Below are positions 12,239 through 25,572 of a stretch of 64,000 nt of DNA, piece by piece. Below the pieces are notes generated by a model, which saw only the letters and a program-made list of their open reading frames with translations, did not search any database and was not told where the DNA came from. The position numbers and the translations under genes are program-made. How positions within the stretch are numbered: the stretch's first letter is position 1; the number at the start of each line of letters is the position of its first letter. The stretch comes from Condylostoma magnum (lineage: Eukaryota > Ciliophora > Heterotrichea > Heterotrichida > Condylostomatidae), in assembly GCA_920105805.1 (NCBI GenBank), contig CAKKTI010000045.1, forward strand, positions 1-64,000. Reading direction: 5' to 3'.

Positions 12239-12538
12239 ATGATGTCAATATGGTAAGCAATAGAAATCTATCTTTCCTTAGTGGGAATGTATTTAATATT
12301 ATTGCTTTAAACTATAAAACTACTATATCTCAACGATACAAATATTCCTATCTTTGAGTAATTATAAGGAAAAGAATCTATAGATCTTATGCCATATCTT
12401 TTAATATTTGATGCCTTATTTTAAATCTATTCATATTGTTTGAACATTACCTAAAATATATATTGCATTCTATACAAGACTGAATTTCTCATTAAAACAA
12501 TTATTTGTACCAAGAAACATAATAATAACATTCATTAA
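12239..12538 (+). CDS. Small membrane protein (99 aa)
   Basis: ATG 12239 (second ATG directly after) opens a frame reading IYLSLVGMYLILLL near the N-terminus, a polar loop, then LMPYLLIFDALFQIYSYCL, so about two membrane segments, and a basic tail ending NNNIHQ. TAA at 12536-12538 is taken as stop; TAA TAA at 12545-12550 is the alternative. I recognise no family. It sits between the divergent ADSS start (169 bases away) and a convergent small gene. Confidence 0.5.
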
Positions 12539-12572
12539 TTCCCATAATAATTCAAAAATACATTAATATAAA

Positions 12573-12989
12573 CTAAGTACTATACCCGATAATTCCTCCC
12601 ATATTTCTTGCCATCATTTGCTGCTTCATCTATTCTATCTGCATATAGTATAGGTAGGCTTACTGTATTGGATTGATTGTCTGATATCCCAATTAGGCAA
12701 TCGCTTGCATGTTAGCCTTTTGTTACATAATTTACCTTTAATAGGCTTACTGTTTGGCAATCAGCGCCTATTAGTGTTCATGAATGAAAGATGCCAACTA
12801 ACGAACAACTTTCTTTTCCTTTGCATTGAAGTATATTTTCGGAGCTATTTACCTTACAATAACCTTAGATTAGCGCCTCTACTCATGAAGTCCCATACGT
12901 TGAAAGTCTTGCTTTATCTCAACAGGAGTTGCTGAGTAGCGGAATCTAATAGATCTAGTTTGTACACCTTGCCTTTATCTAGTTTTCAT
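12573..12989 (-). CDS. Small Gln-rich protein (138 aa)
   Basis: Minus-strand frame from ATG 12989 to TAG 12573-12575. The product has a basic first half (MKTRQRQGVQTRSIRFRY) and a Gln- and Met-rich C-terminus ending GGIIGYST. Many Gln are TAA or TAG. Only pieces of it are open under standard stops, and the plus-strand frame over 12705-12935 is its shadow. Function unknown. Confidence 0.6.
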
Positions 12990-13464
12990 ATTATTTATTT
13001 GTGGCCATGATTTTATCTAGATTTATAATAGGATTTAAATTTTAAGATTCAGTAAGACAAACACAGCTTATAAATTTAGATTGATTAACTATTTCATCAA
13101 GTTTTGGTGGAGTCAATGAGAGACATAATCCAAGGTCTAATGCACAATTTAGAGGGTAAAAGTTACCAGATTTTAGTTATTGGTCAGAAAAAAATGAAAG
13201 AATTTGAATATTATCTCAACTAAAATTAGATAATAGTTCAATAAAGTAAAGAAATTAAAGGAAAAAAATTGGTTAATCGATCAAGTTTACTTCTGTAAAA
13301 CTTAACTGTTAATTTTTATAACACATTTCCTTAGGTGTGAAAGTTAAAATGATCTTTATTTTACATTTTAAACAATCAGTTCTAAATTTATAATCTCTAT
13401 ATACCTAGAAAGTACTCTTTTACAAACAATATCTAAAGATTTATACAAAGTAATCCCCCTTATA
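12990..13464. other. Intergenic region upstream of ISWI
   Basis: About 475 bases between two divergent genes and one of the longest spacers here. A short plus-strand frame from ATG 13116 reads MRDIIQGLMHNLEGKSYQI and on to TAA at 13221-13223 (35 codons, or about 65 if read through). It may be a real microprotein or chance. Nothing else is recognised. Confidence 0.4.
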
Positions 13465-15969
<2,505 letters not shown>

Positions 15970-16120
15970 ATGCCCTGCTTAAATGGTCTAGATTAGATAA
16001 TTAACACATAGAATATGCATATGTTTTATTATTTGTAAAGTATTTTTAATAAGCTTATAGAATTTTAAATACATAAAAATTGGCGGTTATTTCTAGTAAC
16101 TTAATATAAATCTAATAAAA

Positions 16121-17866
16121 ATGGGCTGCTAGTTTTCTAGAGAAGATGATAAAAACTTTTAAATGTAGCATCTATCCTTAGAATAACGGAAAAACTGAAT
16201 TAAAGAGAACAAAAATTAAATAACCTTACAGATGTTTGGAAAAGAAGTAAATCAGGAATCGCCTGCAACAGATGATAAAATATAAAGGAAGGTTGATCGT
16301 AAAAGAAAAGCACTTGATGAACTGTACGATACAGACGCAAAAGGTAGAGCATTAGAGACCCTGATCATTTATTTATAAAGTTATTAAGAATGTAAAATTG
16401 AATACTAAACAGAATATTGGCCTGGACAAGTAAAATTTGAAGCTGCATTTGCAATATGGAAAATTTTTGAGATAGTAAAAGCAGGTGGACTTAATAATTA
16501 TAACAATAGAAATTTATTGATTTAAAAGAATATCAACTAAAAGCTTTTTGACATGCTACACTATGAGTAGACTGATATATCCCAATGATCTCTCTTTTTA
16601 TTAAAGTATACAACTAAGGCATAGTTTTAACCACTTGTAAAGCCAGCTGCTCATAGGACCAACATGTTCTTTTTATCTGACTTACTTCTCAGTTAATAGG
16701 AGGTAAAAAGGTTCTGAGCATTCACTGTTTTGAAAAACTTATGTATAGGTAATTTAAAGTTTATAATGGATGATGTATTAAATTTTGGATAGATGGATAT
16801 ACTTAAGACTACAATAGACTAGTAGTTCACCTATGAAAATGAATCATACGCTTTAAAACATTTAAAAATATTTTCGGCTCTTCTACTTGATAAGCTTGGA
16901 GATGTTATTGAATAATCAAAAGAAAAACTTATTGAGCTTAATCTATAAAAGTATTTAAAGAATCCTAAATATTTTTAAAAATACTTCGTAAAATTCACAA
17001 AAGGTTAAAAGATTAAATTCAATCAAACAAAAAACTTTTTGCTAGCCCAACTAGAAGAAACTACTGAAACATAAGATTACTATTTAGATAAATAATAAAT
17101 ATAGGACAAGCTTATAAATAGGATTTAGATTCAATAATGAACATAAATAGTGGATTAAATGAATAATTTCAAATCTATTGATATTGAATCGAACTAATCA
17201 GAAATATTTAGACCTTAGACAATTTCTTCTTTGGCAATTTAATGCATAAGTGACTAGTTCCAGAAAAATAAAAGTAAGATTTTTGTTATTCTTTCTGAAG
17301 ATATTGAATCAGCAAAAAAATGTTTATGTTACTGTTGTAATTTACTAACTACATCGTATGTTGACTCTAGAATTAATGCTATATATTTATTAGATCATTT
17401 CATTAACTATCGAATGGTTGAGTTTTGTAATGATTTTGTTAAATTGGGAATTGAAGGAATTCTATTTAATCTTAAGTCTAACCAAACGTTAATTTAAACT
17501 AAGGTATCAAATTTTGTGTATTAATCAATAAAAGCAAATAGTAATAATAGACAAATTTTATTTAAATATAAGAAAGGAAGTATTTTTAAATAAATTGTTA
17601 GAATAACTGATGATATGTAGGGGTCACAGAATATGCTACAACATTTAAAAACAGTAAGAATGCTTTATAAAGGTGCAAAAGGGCATCTGTTATCTTAAAT
17701 TGTGGCTTTGATTAATAAATATGAATTACAAACAGAAATAGCAAATATTTAAGTTGTAATAATGTCTAAGAAGCATAAAATGGAAGATGTTGTAAAAGAA
17801 AAGCTACTAAAAAGAATGAATCAAGTAAGTTTTGAATTGTCAGAAAGTATTAGTCAATATGCTTAG
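16121..17866 (+). CDS. Helical-repeat protein with acylation-type N-terminus (581 aa)
   Basis: ATG 16121 starts MGCQFSRED, a Gly2-Cys3 pattern often myristoylated and palmitoylated. The body is alpha-helical with armadillo-like spacing (for example SLAIQCISDQFQ and VSNFVYQSIKANSNNRQIL). No enzyme motif is visible. A membrane-tethered scaffold is a reasonable guess only. TAG 17864-17866 is the first TAA or TAG after the helical body; it lies 17 bases inside the end of the convergent LRR gene. Confidence 0.65.
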
Positions 17867-19028
17867 CTAATTTAATTCTTCTTTCTAAGTCTTGAAGCTT
17901 ATCCTTTAGTCTTGCATTCTCTATATAATGTTAGTTATCATTTTAAATTTAGCATTGTTATTTCAGCATATTGAGTTAATCTAGTAGGATATGCATATTA
18001 GCAGTTTCTTGTCTTAAATTTCTATTTTCTTTTATTAATTTTTAGTATTTAGTGTAAGCTTCATTTTATTTCTCTGCCTTTTAGAGCTTATATTATAAAT
18101 TAGACACTTTATACTAATACTTTTAAATATCAGCTCTTAATTATTCCAATTATAAATGCTTATACTTTGTTGTATTAGCTCTTAACTTTTTTACAAATCC
18201 TTTTTCTTTAGCTTTTGTTTCTGGAAACATTTCTAAAGCTTGCTCTTTTTCATATGTGTTTATTCTTTACTAGTCTAAAACCTAAAGATTGAGATTTCTT
18301 ATAACTTTGTATCTCAATTGAATAGCACTCTAGTAGCATGGATTGTTTTCTATTTCTAGATTTTTAAGTTTCGGTAGGTTTTAAAGTACTTTTATTGTAT
18401 AATCTATATCAAATATCTAGTTATTAAATAAAGATAGTTCTTACAGCTCTGTCTATTGTTTCAAGGGTTAAATGGTCTTGATTAGGTTGTTAGAGGCTCA
18501 TAGCTTTTCTAGATTAAATAAAAACTCAATAGGTTGAATACTTTTAATCTAGTTGTTATTGATATTCAAGTATTTTAATTTGTATAGTTCTGATACGCCT
18601 CTTATATCATTCAAATCATTGTGTGATAAACTAAGAAATGATAGATCTTATAGTTAATCTAAGTGAAGATGTTTAGTGTTTTAGAATTACTTCAATCCAG
18701 TGTCTTTAAGTATCAGTTCTTCAACACTTTCTAGATCCTTATTTCCTGTTAATTGTAAAATATCATGATCAGTTAATTTATCTATCTGTAGGGTCGAAGT
18801 GTCTAATATTTGCATTATTTCTTATAAATCACTTTCTTACTTGATATTTTCTGGGTTTAAGTTTTAAATTCTTGAAGTATACGGTCTAGGCTTAACAGTC
18901 TTTACAAATTAGTTAGTAAGTTTAGCTGACACAGGTCTTAAATGAATTCTTTTAATATGATCATTTAATCTGCTCTACTCCTAAAATCTTCTACCACAGC
19001 CTTCGTGTTTGCATATAAAGTTTTCCAT
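17850..19028 (-). CDS. C2H2 finger, LRR and coiled-coil protein (392 aa)
   Basis: The frame from ATG 19028 begins with a single TFIIIA-type zinc finger (FICKHEGCGRRFQEQ, then LNDHIKRIH). Residues about 75-215 are leucine-rich repeats of the SDS22 type (LHLDQLQDLSFLSLSHNDL, LYKLKYLNINNNQI, LQELSLFNNQI, LKNLEIENNP) with a cap. The remainder is coiled coil (for example LQLEQLRADIQKYQYKV). LRR plus coiled coil is common in ciliary and centriolar proteins; a lead C2H2 finger is unusual. The start is fixed by the first finger Cys at residue 6. It is head to head with the ankyrin gene (6 bases between start codons) and overlaps the convergent gene by 17 bases. Confidence 0.8.
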
Positions 19029-19034
19029 TTAATA

Positions 19035-19460
19035 ATGGCTTAGCTTTTATTGCATGCAGCTTAGTCTGGAGACTTGGAAAGAATAATTTTCCTATTTTCT
19101 AGTTTGAATTACTTAGATATCAACTACTAAAATCAATTAGGATAAACAGCCTTGATTTTGGCAGTTGCTAATTACCATGTGCATATTGTGTAATATCTAT
19201 TAGAAAAAGGAGCATAAATTGATAAGAAAGACATGTGTGGATGATCGGCTATGACTATGGCTAGCTATAAAAACTTTTATGATATTGTATGGCTACTACA
19301 TAAAGAAGGGGCACAGTTAGATGACCTTATTATTTCATATCTTAGTAAGTCTAGACATTTGTACAAACATATCCTAGAAGAATATAAATGGAAAAAAGTT
19401 AGACCCATACTGATCTTTCGGTATTACAAATATGAGTTAACTAATTACCATCTCTGCTAA
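19035..19460 (+). CDS. Ankyrin-repeat protein (141 aa)
   Basis: ATG 19035 opens MAQLLLHAAQSGDLERI, followed by clear ankyrin repeats (NYQNQLGQTALILAV, HIVQYLLEKGAQIDKKD, CGWSAMTMASYKNF, DIVWLLHKEGAQLDD), about three to four in all. The consensus begins within four residues of the Met, so the start is well supported. TGA reads as Trp inside the repeat DMCGWSA. The stop is TAA 19458-19460, 20 bases inside the end of the convergent channel gene. It probably acts as a small protein-binding adaptor. Confidence 0.8.
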
Positions 19461-20826
19461 ACTCTTTTGCCTTAAGCTGGATATTTTCCACTATTTGCAT
19501 CACCTTTTTTTGTATGAGATAATGCCTACGCATTACTCTTTCTATTTGATTCATGCAATTAAACGAATAAAAATCATTATTTCTTACCAGAGTTTGCATT
19601 GGCATTAATATTTTTGTTTCTGGTCGGGATAATAACTACCTTATTTCCTTTTCATGCTTTTTTCTTGTATTTACCATTTTTCCCTTTTAGATAAAAATCC
19701 CAACAAAGAATGCAATAAGAATAGAAATTCCTCATAGCATCCATAGACTTCCAAATTAAAAGAATCCTATAGGAAGAAGTCTTATGTCCTCGTATATATT
19801 CTTACAGTCATTATCCCCATAGAAGTAGTTTTGAACAAGATACTATATAGCTGTTGTTTGCTAAATTTTAGCTATTCCTTGATTAAGAGTTTTTATAAGA
19901 TTAGGATCTCCTTAATCTGCAAGAACAAAGTAATTTTAAACTGTATGATAGGAGTCATTTACTATTTTTACATTGCATTCATCATTTGTTTCAGCCATAA
20001 GTCTTAATAAATTCTCATCTAATACAATTCCATCTATATCTTCATTAATCAATAAATCAATGAAGTATTTACTGTTTTACCATTCAAACCTTTCGTGCCA
20101 AATTTTAGCTTCAAAGCGAGCTATAAAATTCTCGTTTTCTACATTAGTAGCTATGACCTTTCCTCTAATCTATGAAAAATTAGATATTGATGAGTATTTT
20201 ACCAATAACTCAAATACAGCTACTGATATGAATAAAGCAGTAACAGCCATAACGCTAAAGTAGAAAAATAACATCAAGGCTCTTGATGGAATTCTTTGAG
20301 GAGTTGTTGTTCCTGAGTAAAATATAGCAGCAAAGCATATTCACATTCCTTCGATTATTCCTTTCAATGGATTTTTAGGTATTTCTTTTGTTCCTTTGTC
20401 ATATAACCATATCAAAACACCAAATATCACGCATGTTCCCCATATAAGCACCCATAGATTAAGTGAAAAGATCTCAATAAAGGAATTACCTTATCTTTCC
20501 TCATCTTATTTTACCATTACGGCTAGTTAACTTGTGTAGATAGGTAAGGAGTATTAGAAGTTTGCTTCAAGTACTTAAGGACTCAAGTGAAATCCTCCAA
20601 ATCCCCCAAAGGTAACTCTTTATCCTATTCCATCATCATAACTTGTTGAGCAAACAAACGTGTAATCTTCCTGATATCTCATTTGCTATACTGATAACGC
20701 TTCTCTTACTATATCTACCTCAATGCCACTATATCCTGATGAACATGATGAGTATACAGTATTATCTTCAACTAATATACTTCATGGTTGTGAAAAGCAA
20801 GTTTAAATCAAGTTTAAAATTAACAT
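19441..20826 (-). CDS. Ionotropic glutamate-receptor-like channel (461 aa)
   Basis: A compact ligand-gated channel. After a short N-terminus, residues about 20-115 form the S1 half of a bilobed binding domain (SGYSGIEVDIVREAL). M1 is LWVLIWGTCVIFGVLIWLY, then a pore loop WICFAAIFYSGTTTPQRIP, and M3 LMLFFYFSVMAVTALFISVAVFE. S2 follows (TNDECNVKIVNDSYHTVQ), then the last helix LWMLQGISILIAFFVGIF and a basic tail. There is no N-terminal ATD, as in bacterial GluR0. The pore sequence is neither a K+ filter nor the animal NMDA/AMPA type, so ion selectivity is open. The stop is TAG 19441-19443. Confidence 0.8.
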
Positions 20827-20885
20827 TTATTTAAGAAACATGATATAGCTTTAAACACTTATTTAAATAAATTGCTAAAATTAAA

Positions 20886-22010
20886 ATGGGTAGTTAAGAA
20901 GATTTCATACCATCAAATAGTGCAATAGAATAGAATTTTCACTCTGATTAATAAATCTAACCAGAAAATGCTGATAAATTTTCCAATATTGATACTTCTC
21001 TGTCTAGTTAAGTAAGTTATGAATATATTCCTGCGGGAAGTTTTAGCTCTTAAACAGAATCATCTTATGGATAAAATTCATTGAATAAGTTTATTGTTTC
21101 TGAGTTAAATAATCTGTCAGAATTTGAAGATGATTTATTCTAACCTAGTGATGCAAATATTTTGGATTATGATATATAAAAGAATGATAAGGAGATGTTC
21201 AACAGTGATATTAACCAATATTTGAGTCATTCAGTAAACTTGACAGTGTAAATACTTAAAGGAATTGATATAAAGCCTAATTAAATGATTGATAAAGAAA
21301 CTTAAACTTCTGAAGTTCCTTTTGAGAAAGATAATAAACTAGTATAAATTAATAAAAGATTACAAAATGAAAATTATGCATTGAGATATAAGCTATAATA
21401 AGTAAAACAAGTAATTTCTAAAGCATTCACAAATCAGGATATAGCTGATTAAAATAAACATTTTTAAAGCTTTGAAGAAATAACTGGAGTTATATACCTT
21501 GTAAATAGATTAGAAATACTTAAATCTCGGTATTAGAGATTTCAATAAAAGTTAGATTAGGCTAATAGTGATATATAAACTTTACAAAATAAAGTGAATT
21601 TTTATTAGAATAAAGCCAAGTAATCAAGTAGAACTTCAAGTGATACGATTACATAGCTAAAACATGCATTAGTTTAAAAGGAACTAATTAATAAAAAGCT
21701 GATTGATTAGCTTAATATAGACAAACAGATTAATAAAGCAAATAATAAAATATAGGAGAATCAATTGCAAGATGTTTATTTTAAAGAGAATAATTATACA
21801 GAGTAATCATTCACAAGCTTAACCGATTAAAATCCTTTTGAATCCTTTTAAGAAAATAAAGCCTCATAAGAATAGGAATTATGTTAATAGAGTAATTGAA
21901 AATAGCCATATCATAATAAAATTTAAAAACGATTAAGAAGCTTTGAAGTTAGAGGGAATTAAACATTAGGCAACTCAAGTAGAAAGCACATGAAGGAAGA
22001 CAGCTTTTAG
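20886..22010 (+). CDS. Coiled-coil protein (374 aa)
   Basis: Frame from ATG 20886 (MGSQEDFIPSNSAIE) to TAG 22008-22010. Acidic, Ser-rich N-terminus, then a long coiled coil (about residues 155-300, for example INKRLQNENYALRYKLQ), then a basic tail (NKIQKRLRSFEVRGNQ). Gln is very frequent and mostly TAA or TAG. No family is recognised. The TBC gene starts 25 bases downstream in another frame. Confidence 0.7.
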
Positions 22011-22035
22011 CATTTTTAATGTAATATAAATAAAA

Positions 22036-23670
22036 ATGATAACTAAACCTAATCAACTAGGGAAAAGTATTCAAAGAAAGAATTTTTCTGTATTTAATAC
22101 AAACACTGTTGGGCTGAATGATATAAACGAAGAGTTTTGTCCTTATGAGCCAAGAAAGCTAATCCCCTTATCAAGACATTTAAGAAATGAATAGTTTTAC
22201 TCCAATAGAATGAAATCTCCTTCTCTCCTAAACAGTAAACAACGTGGAAGACTTATTTAGAAATCGGGTCCGTATAACAGGTCCCATTCTGAATACTTTA
22301 GAGCTGCTCATATTCATCCATTTGGAAGCAAAAATTTAAGAAGATTTTATAGAAAGACCAATAATTGTATTCGTTTTGAGAAATCAAAGCAATTTGACTC
22401 AACCTTTTCTCCCCAAATTGTTGAAAATCTTGTTAAATTCTTTGAGTTAAGAGATTTGAGTCATTTTAAATTAATCAGAAAACAATTTACTAGTCAAAAA
22501 TACTAAAAGATTTTTAAAACAAAGTAAAGACTATGTCTTTGTATAGGCTTAAGAGTTAATTAGAGGATTAAATATTGATAGTATTTAACAAAAGGGAAGA
22601 AGCTGCATTATTATAATTCTATTCCTCTTTAAAAGTATTCGGAATATAAAAATGCGATTATTTGCGATCTCAAGCGTACTAATCCTAATTCGGATAATTA
22701 TCATTAATCTCCGTAAATTTAAAAGTAACTTTATAGGGTTTTGTATAGACTTTCAACAGAAAAAGATTAAATAGGATATTGTTAAGGAATGAACTTTATT
22801 GCAGCTATTTTGCTTAATGTTTTAAGTGAAGAAAACACATTTTGACTTTTCAACAAAATCATAACAGAGTATGATCTACATCAACTGCTAAGAATTGAGT
22901 AACCCCAAATCGGATTATTCATGTATAAGTTAAGAGTGTTACTGCATTAATTCAATCATACACTATTCAAGTACTTTTAAGATGAGAAAATTGAATTGGA
23001 AACCTTTGCTCCTAAATGATTTATTACATTATTTTCATATGATTTGCAAATGGATATTGTAATGAGATTATGGGATATATTCTTTTAGGATGGGTGAAAG
23101 GTTATTTTTAAATTTTGCTTAGTTATATTGTAAGAAATAACTCCTGTAATTATTCAAATGAATTATGATGATGCAATGTGCTACTTAAATCAATTCGTAT
23201 GTGAAATAAAGTGGCCATAGAATATACTTACAAGAATCTTTTAATACTAATTTTCTAATAAATAGCTTAAAAATCTCGATGAATGATTTTAAAATGAATA
23301 AACAGACGAGTTAATTCTTAATGATAAAAAACAATGAGTTACTAGCGGTGTTAAATAGGAAAATGAAGATAAAACAATCTTCAGCCGAATTTTCAGCTAA
23401 TTCAAGGTTGCATTAAAGTTTCAAAGCAAAACAGAGGACTCAGATGATGACCTAGCAATAACTAACGAATTTGAAGATTCTAGAAGTGATGTATAAGATC
23501 CTAAAAGCTCATCCTACTAAGAGATAATGTGTGAAAAATGTAAATCTCCTTATCACACTTAGACCTATTGCCAAGAGAACCAAGAAGCTGATATACTAAC
23601 AATCAAAGATGTGAATACAGGTAAAATATTCCTACTATCCCCAGATGGAAAGATACTTAATATGGATTAA
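22036..23670 (+). CDS. TBC-domain Rab GTPase-activating protein (544 aa)
   Basis: TBC proteins speed GTP hydrolysis by Rab GTPases. After a basic N-terminal region of about 200 residues, the TBC domain spans about residues 210-410. It shows ICDLKRTNPNSD (the catalytic-Arg IxxDxxR motif), YCQGMNFIAA (the catalytic-Gln YxQ motif) and FAPKWFITLFSYDL with RLWDIFF. Both catalytic fingers are present, so it should be active. An acidic tail and a small Cys-rich piece (MCEKCKSPYHTQTYC) follow. The stop is TAA 23668-23670, six bases from the convergent gene. Confidence 0.9.
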
Positions 23671-23676
23671 TTTTTA

Positions 23677-24891
23677 TTATACTGATCTTAAATGTGAAAT
23701 AATTGGCACTACGACTAGTCTTAAAAATAAATTCTCGTGATAAGGCACTCTTCTTAGTTAAGTCAGCGCCTTGTATAGACTATTAGCCCAATTAAGTATT
23801 CTTTTTCTTAAATCAAATGGAATTTCTATTGTCCTTACTCCAAGCAGAAATTGAACATAGTCACCATTTACATGTTTCGCGGGATATCCCATGTTTAGAA
23901 AGAGGGACAATTTGTCTACCACATTCTCTGCTTATATTGAGTCAAAAGTATTTATTAGTTCAGTAAATCGTTATTTAATGATTTCTACATGCAGAGAGGT
24001 TATTCCCATAAAACACTGCATAAGTAAATCAAGGGAATATTAAAAGTCTTTAAATGCATTCGTTTATACAAACCTTTGGAATGTGGTTAAAGGCGTTCTT
24101 CCTTCTCTAATTCTTTTAGCATTTCTTTTATCTAAGTATTGCTCTATTTCTGCTTCTCCTCAGTTTATATAATTTATGTTTTTAGAGTCTAAATAATAGA
24201 ATTCTTTAAAGGATCCAACTCTATGTGCTATTAAAACAGCCCAATGATTAGTAATTCCCAGCATATACCCAATTACTACTTCTTTGTTATCGCATTAATT
24301 AAAGAAATCTATAGAGCCTTAAACTGAGTTGACTGTATCACTACCCATAATGATCTGGCCGAATTAGAAATTAAAAACGAGTAATTAAGGAACAAAATCA
24401 GCTGTAGGGGTAAAGTGAGAGTGAATATGCTCACTATATTACATTAATACCTTTAGAAAGGCACGCTCTAAGTCTCCATAACGAGTATTACGCTCACTCC
24501 AGTGCAAACTAGTTTTATTCAATTAAGCAAATTATGTTAGAAATTCACTTACCCTGAATTTAAACTTCCAGAAGCTAGGAATATGGCATATTTTCCATGG
24601 GCGCAGGGAATGTTTAAGCTTTAACCATCTTACTGATTCCAAAATATTAAATAAAGCATGATATCCGCATAAGTTGCTAACATGCTATTTATGCACTTTT
24701 ACTTGAATTAAACTGTACTATTGAATACCTTGATGATAGGTTAAAATATCCCAGTGGGGGATCTCTTACTCTTATATTGCTTACATAAGACAAAGGGGTT
24801 CTGGACGGTTTGTTCTGAGCAATATTGTTAACGAGTATGAATCTAGTATTGATTCGATTATATCATTCAGAATAGATTAGCAATACTCCAT
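23677..24891 (-). CDS. Cysteine-peptidase-like protein (404 aa)
   Basis: Frame from ATG 24891 to TAA TAA at 23677. Around residues 75-90 it reads VSNLCGYHALFNILES, resembling the nucleophile Cys of papain-fold peptidases. About 100 residues later NHWAVLIAHRVG and YYLDSKN supply a His and an Asp/Asn in the right order. Ubiquitin and Ubl proteases such as Josephins share the order Cys, HW, acidic. I cannot place it in a named clan. A C-terminal region near residues 300-330 (LSLFLNMGYPAKHV) could be a UBA-like helix bundle. Function in ubiquitin-like removal is inference. Confidence 0.6.
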
Positions 24892-24945
24892 ATTTTATAA
24901 TTTTATGTTGTATATTTAGAATAGCTTTAATTACAGTATTTTGTA

Positions 24946-25515
24946 ATGTTTAAAATGGAAAATAAAGGTAAACGATCTTCAAATAGTGTAATTAAAACTT
25001 AATAAGATTAGTTTCTAATTAAAAGATAGGAATATGAGGAATCCAAATAATAACTAGAATACTTCACTAATATCAAAAATCAGTATAAAAGTTATACTTA
25101 GTCTATACAGAAACAAATTTATTAACTGAGAAATTAGAATTTTAAAGCATCTAAGTCTCAATAATAACTTCATAATACAGTAGATCACTTAAACTAGTAA
25201 GTAGATAATTATTAATATAGACGAGTAAATAGCAGCTAATAGGTAAATACTGTGTAAAGGGAAATTGAATAATTAACACCTCTAATAAAGCAATATAAGG
25301 TAACTCTATAAGAATTATAAAAAAGTACTACTGAATAAAAGAAAAGAAGTCATAATTTGCATAAATTGATAGATAAGCTTAAAAATTAGCTAAAAATAGA
25401 GAATTAATAAATAGAGAAAATAAAGTCAGAAACGATACTAATGAAAAAGCGAAGAGGATTGTTAACCCATAAAATTGAAAGCATTACATATACAAACTTA
25501 TCTATAATTAGTTAA
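24946..25515 (+). CDS. Coiled-coil protein (186-189 aa)
   Basis: Two in-frame ATGs (24946 and 24955) lead into a protein that is almost wholly coiled coil, rich in Gln, Lys and Ile (for example LHKLIDKLKNQLKIENQQ). It ends TNLSIIS before TAA TAG at 25513-25518. Convergent with the next minus-strand gene, 57 bases apart. Unknown function; a structural ciliary or cortical role would be typical. Confidence 0.65.
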
Positions 25516-25572
25516 TAGAAATGAAGTATTAATCTGTTTAACATATAACACTCTTTATAGAATTAAATTCAA

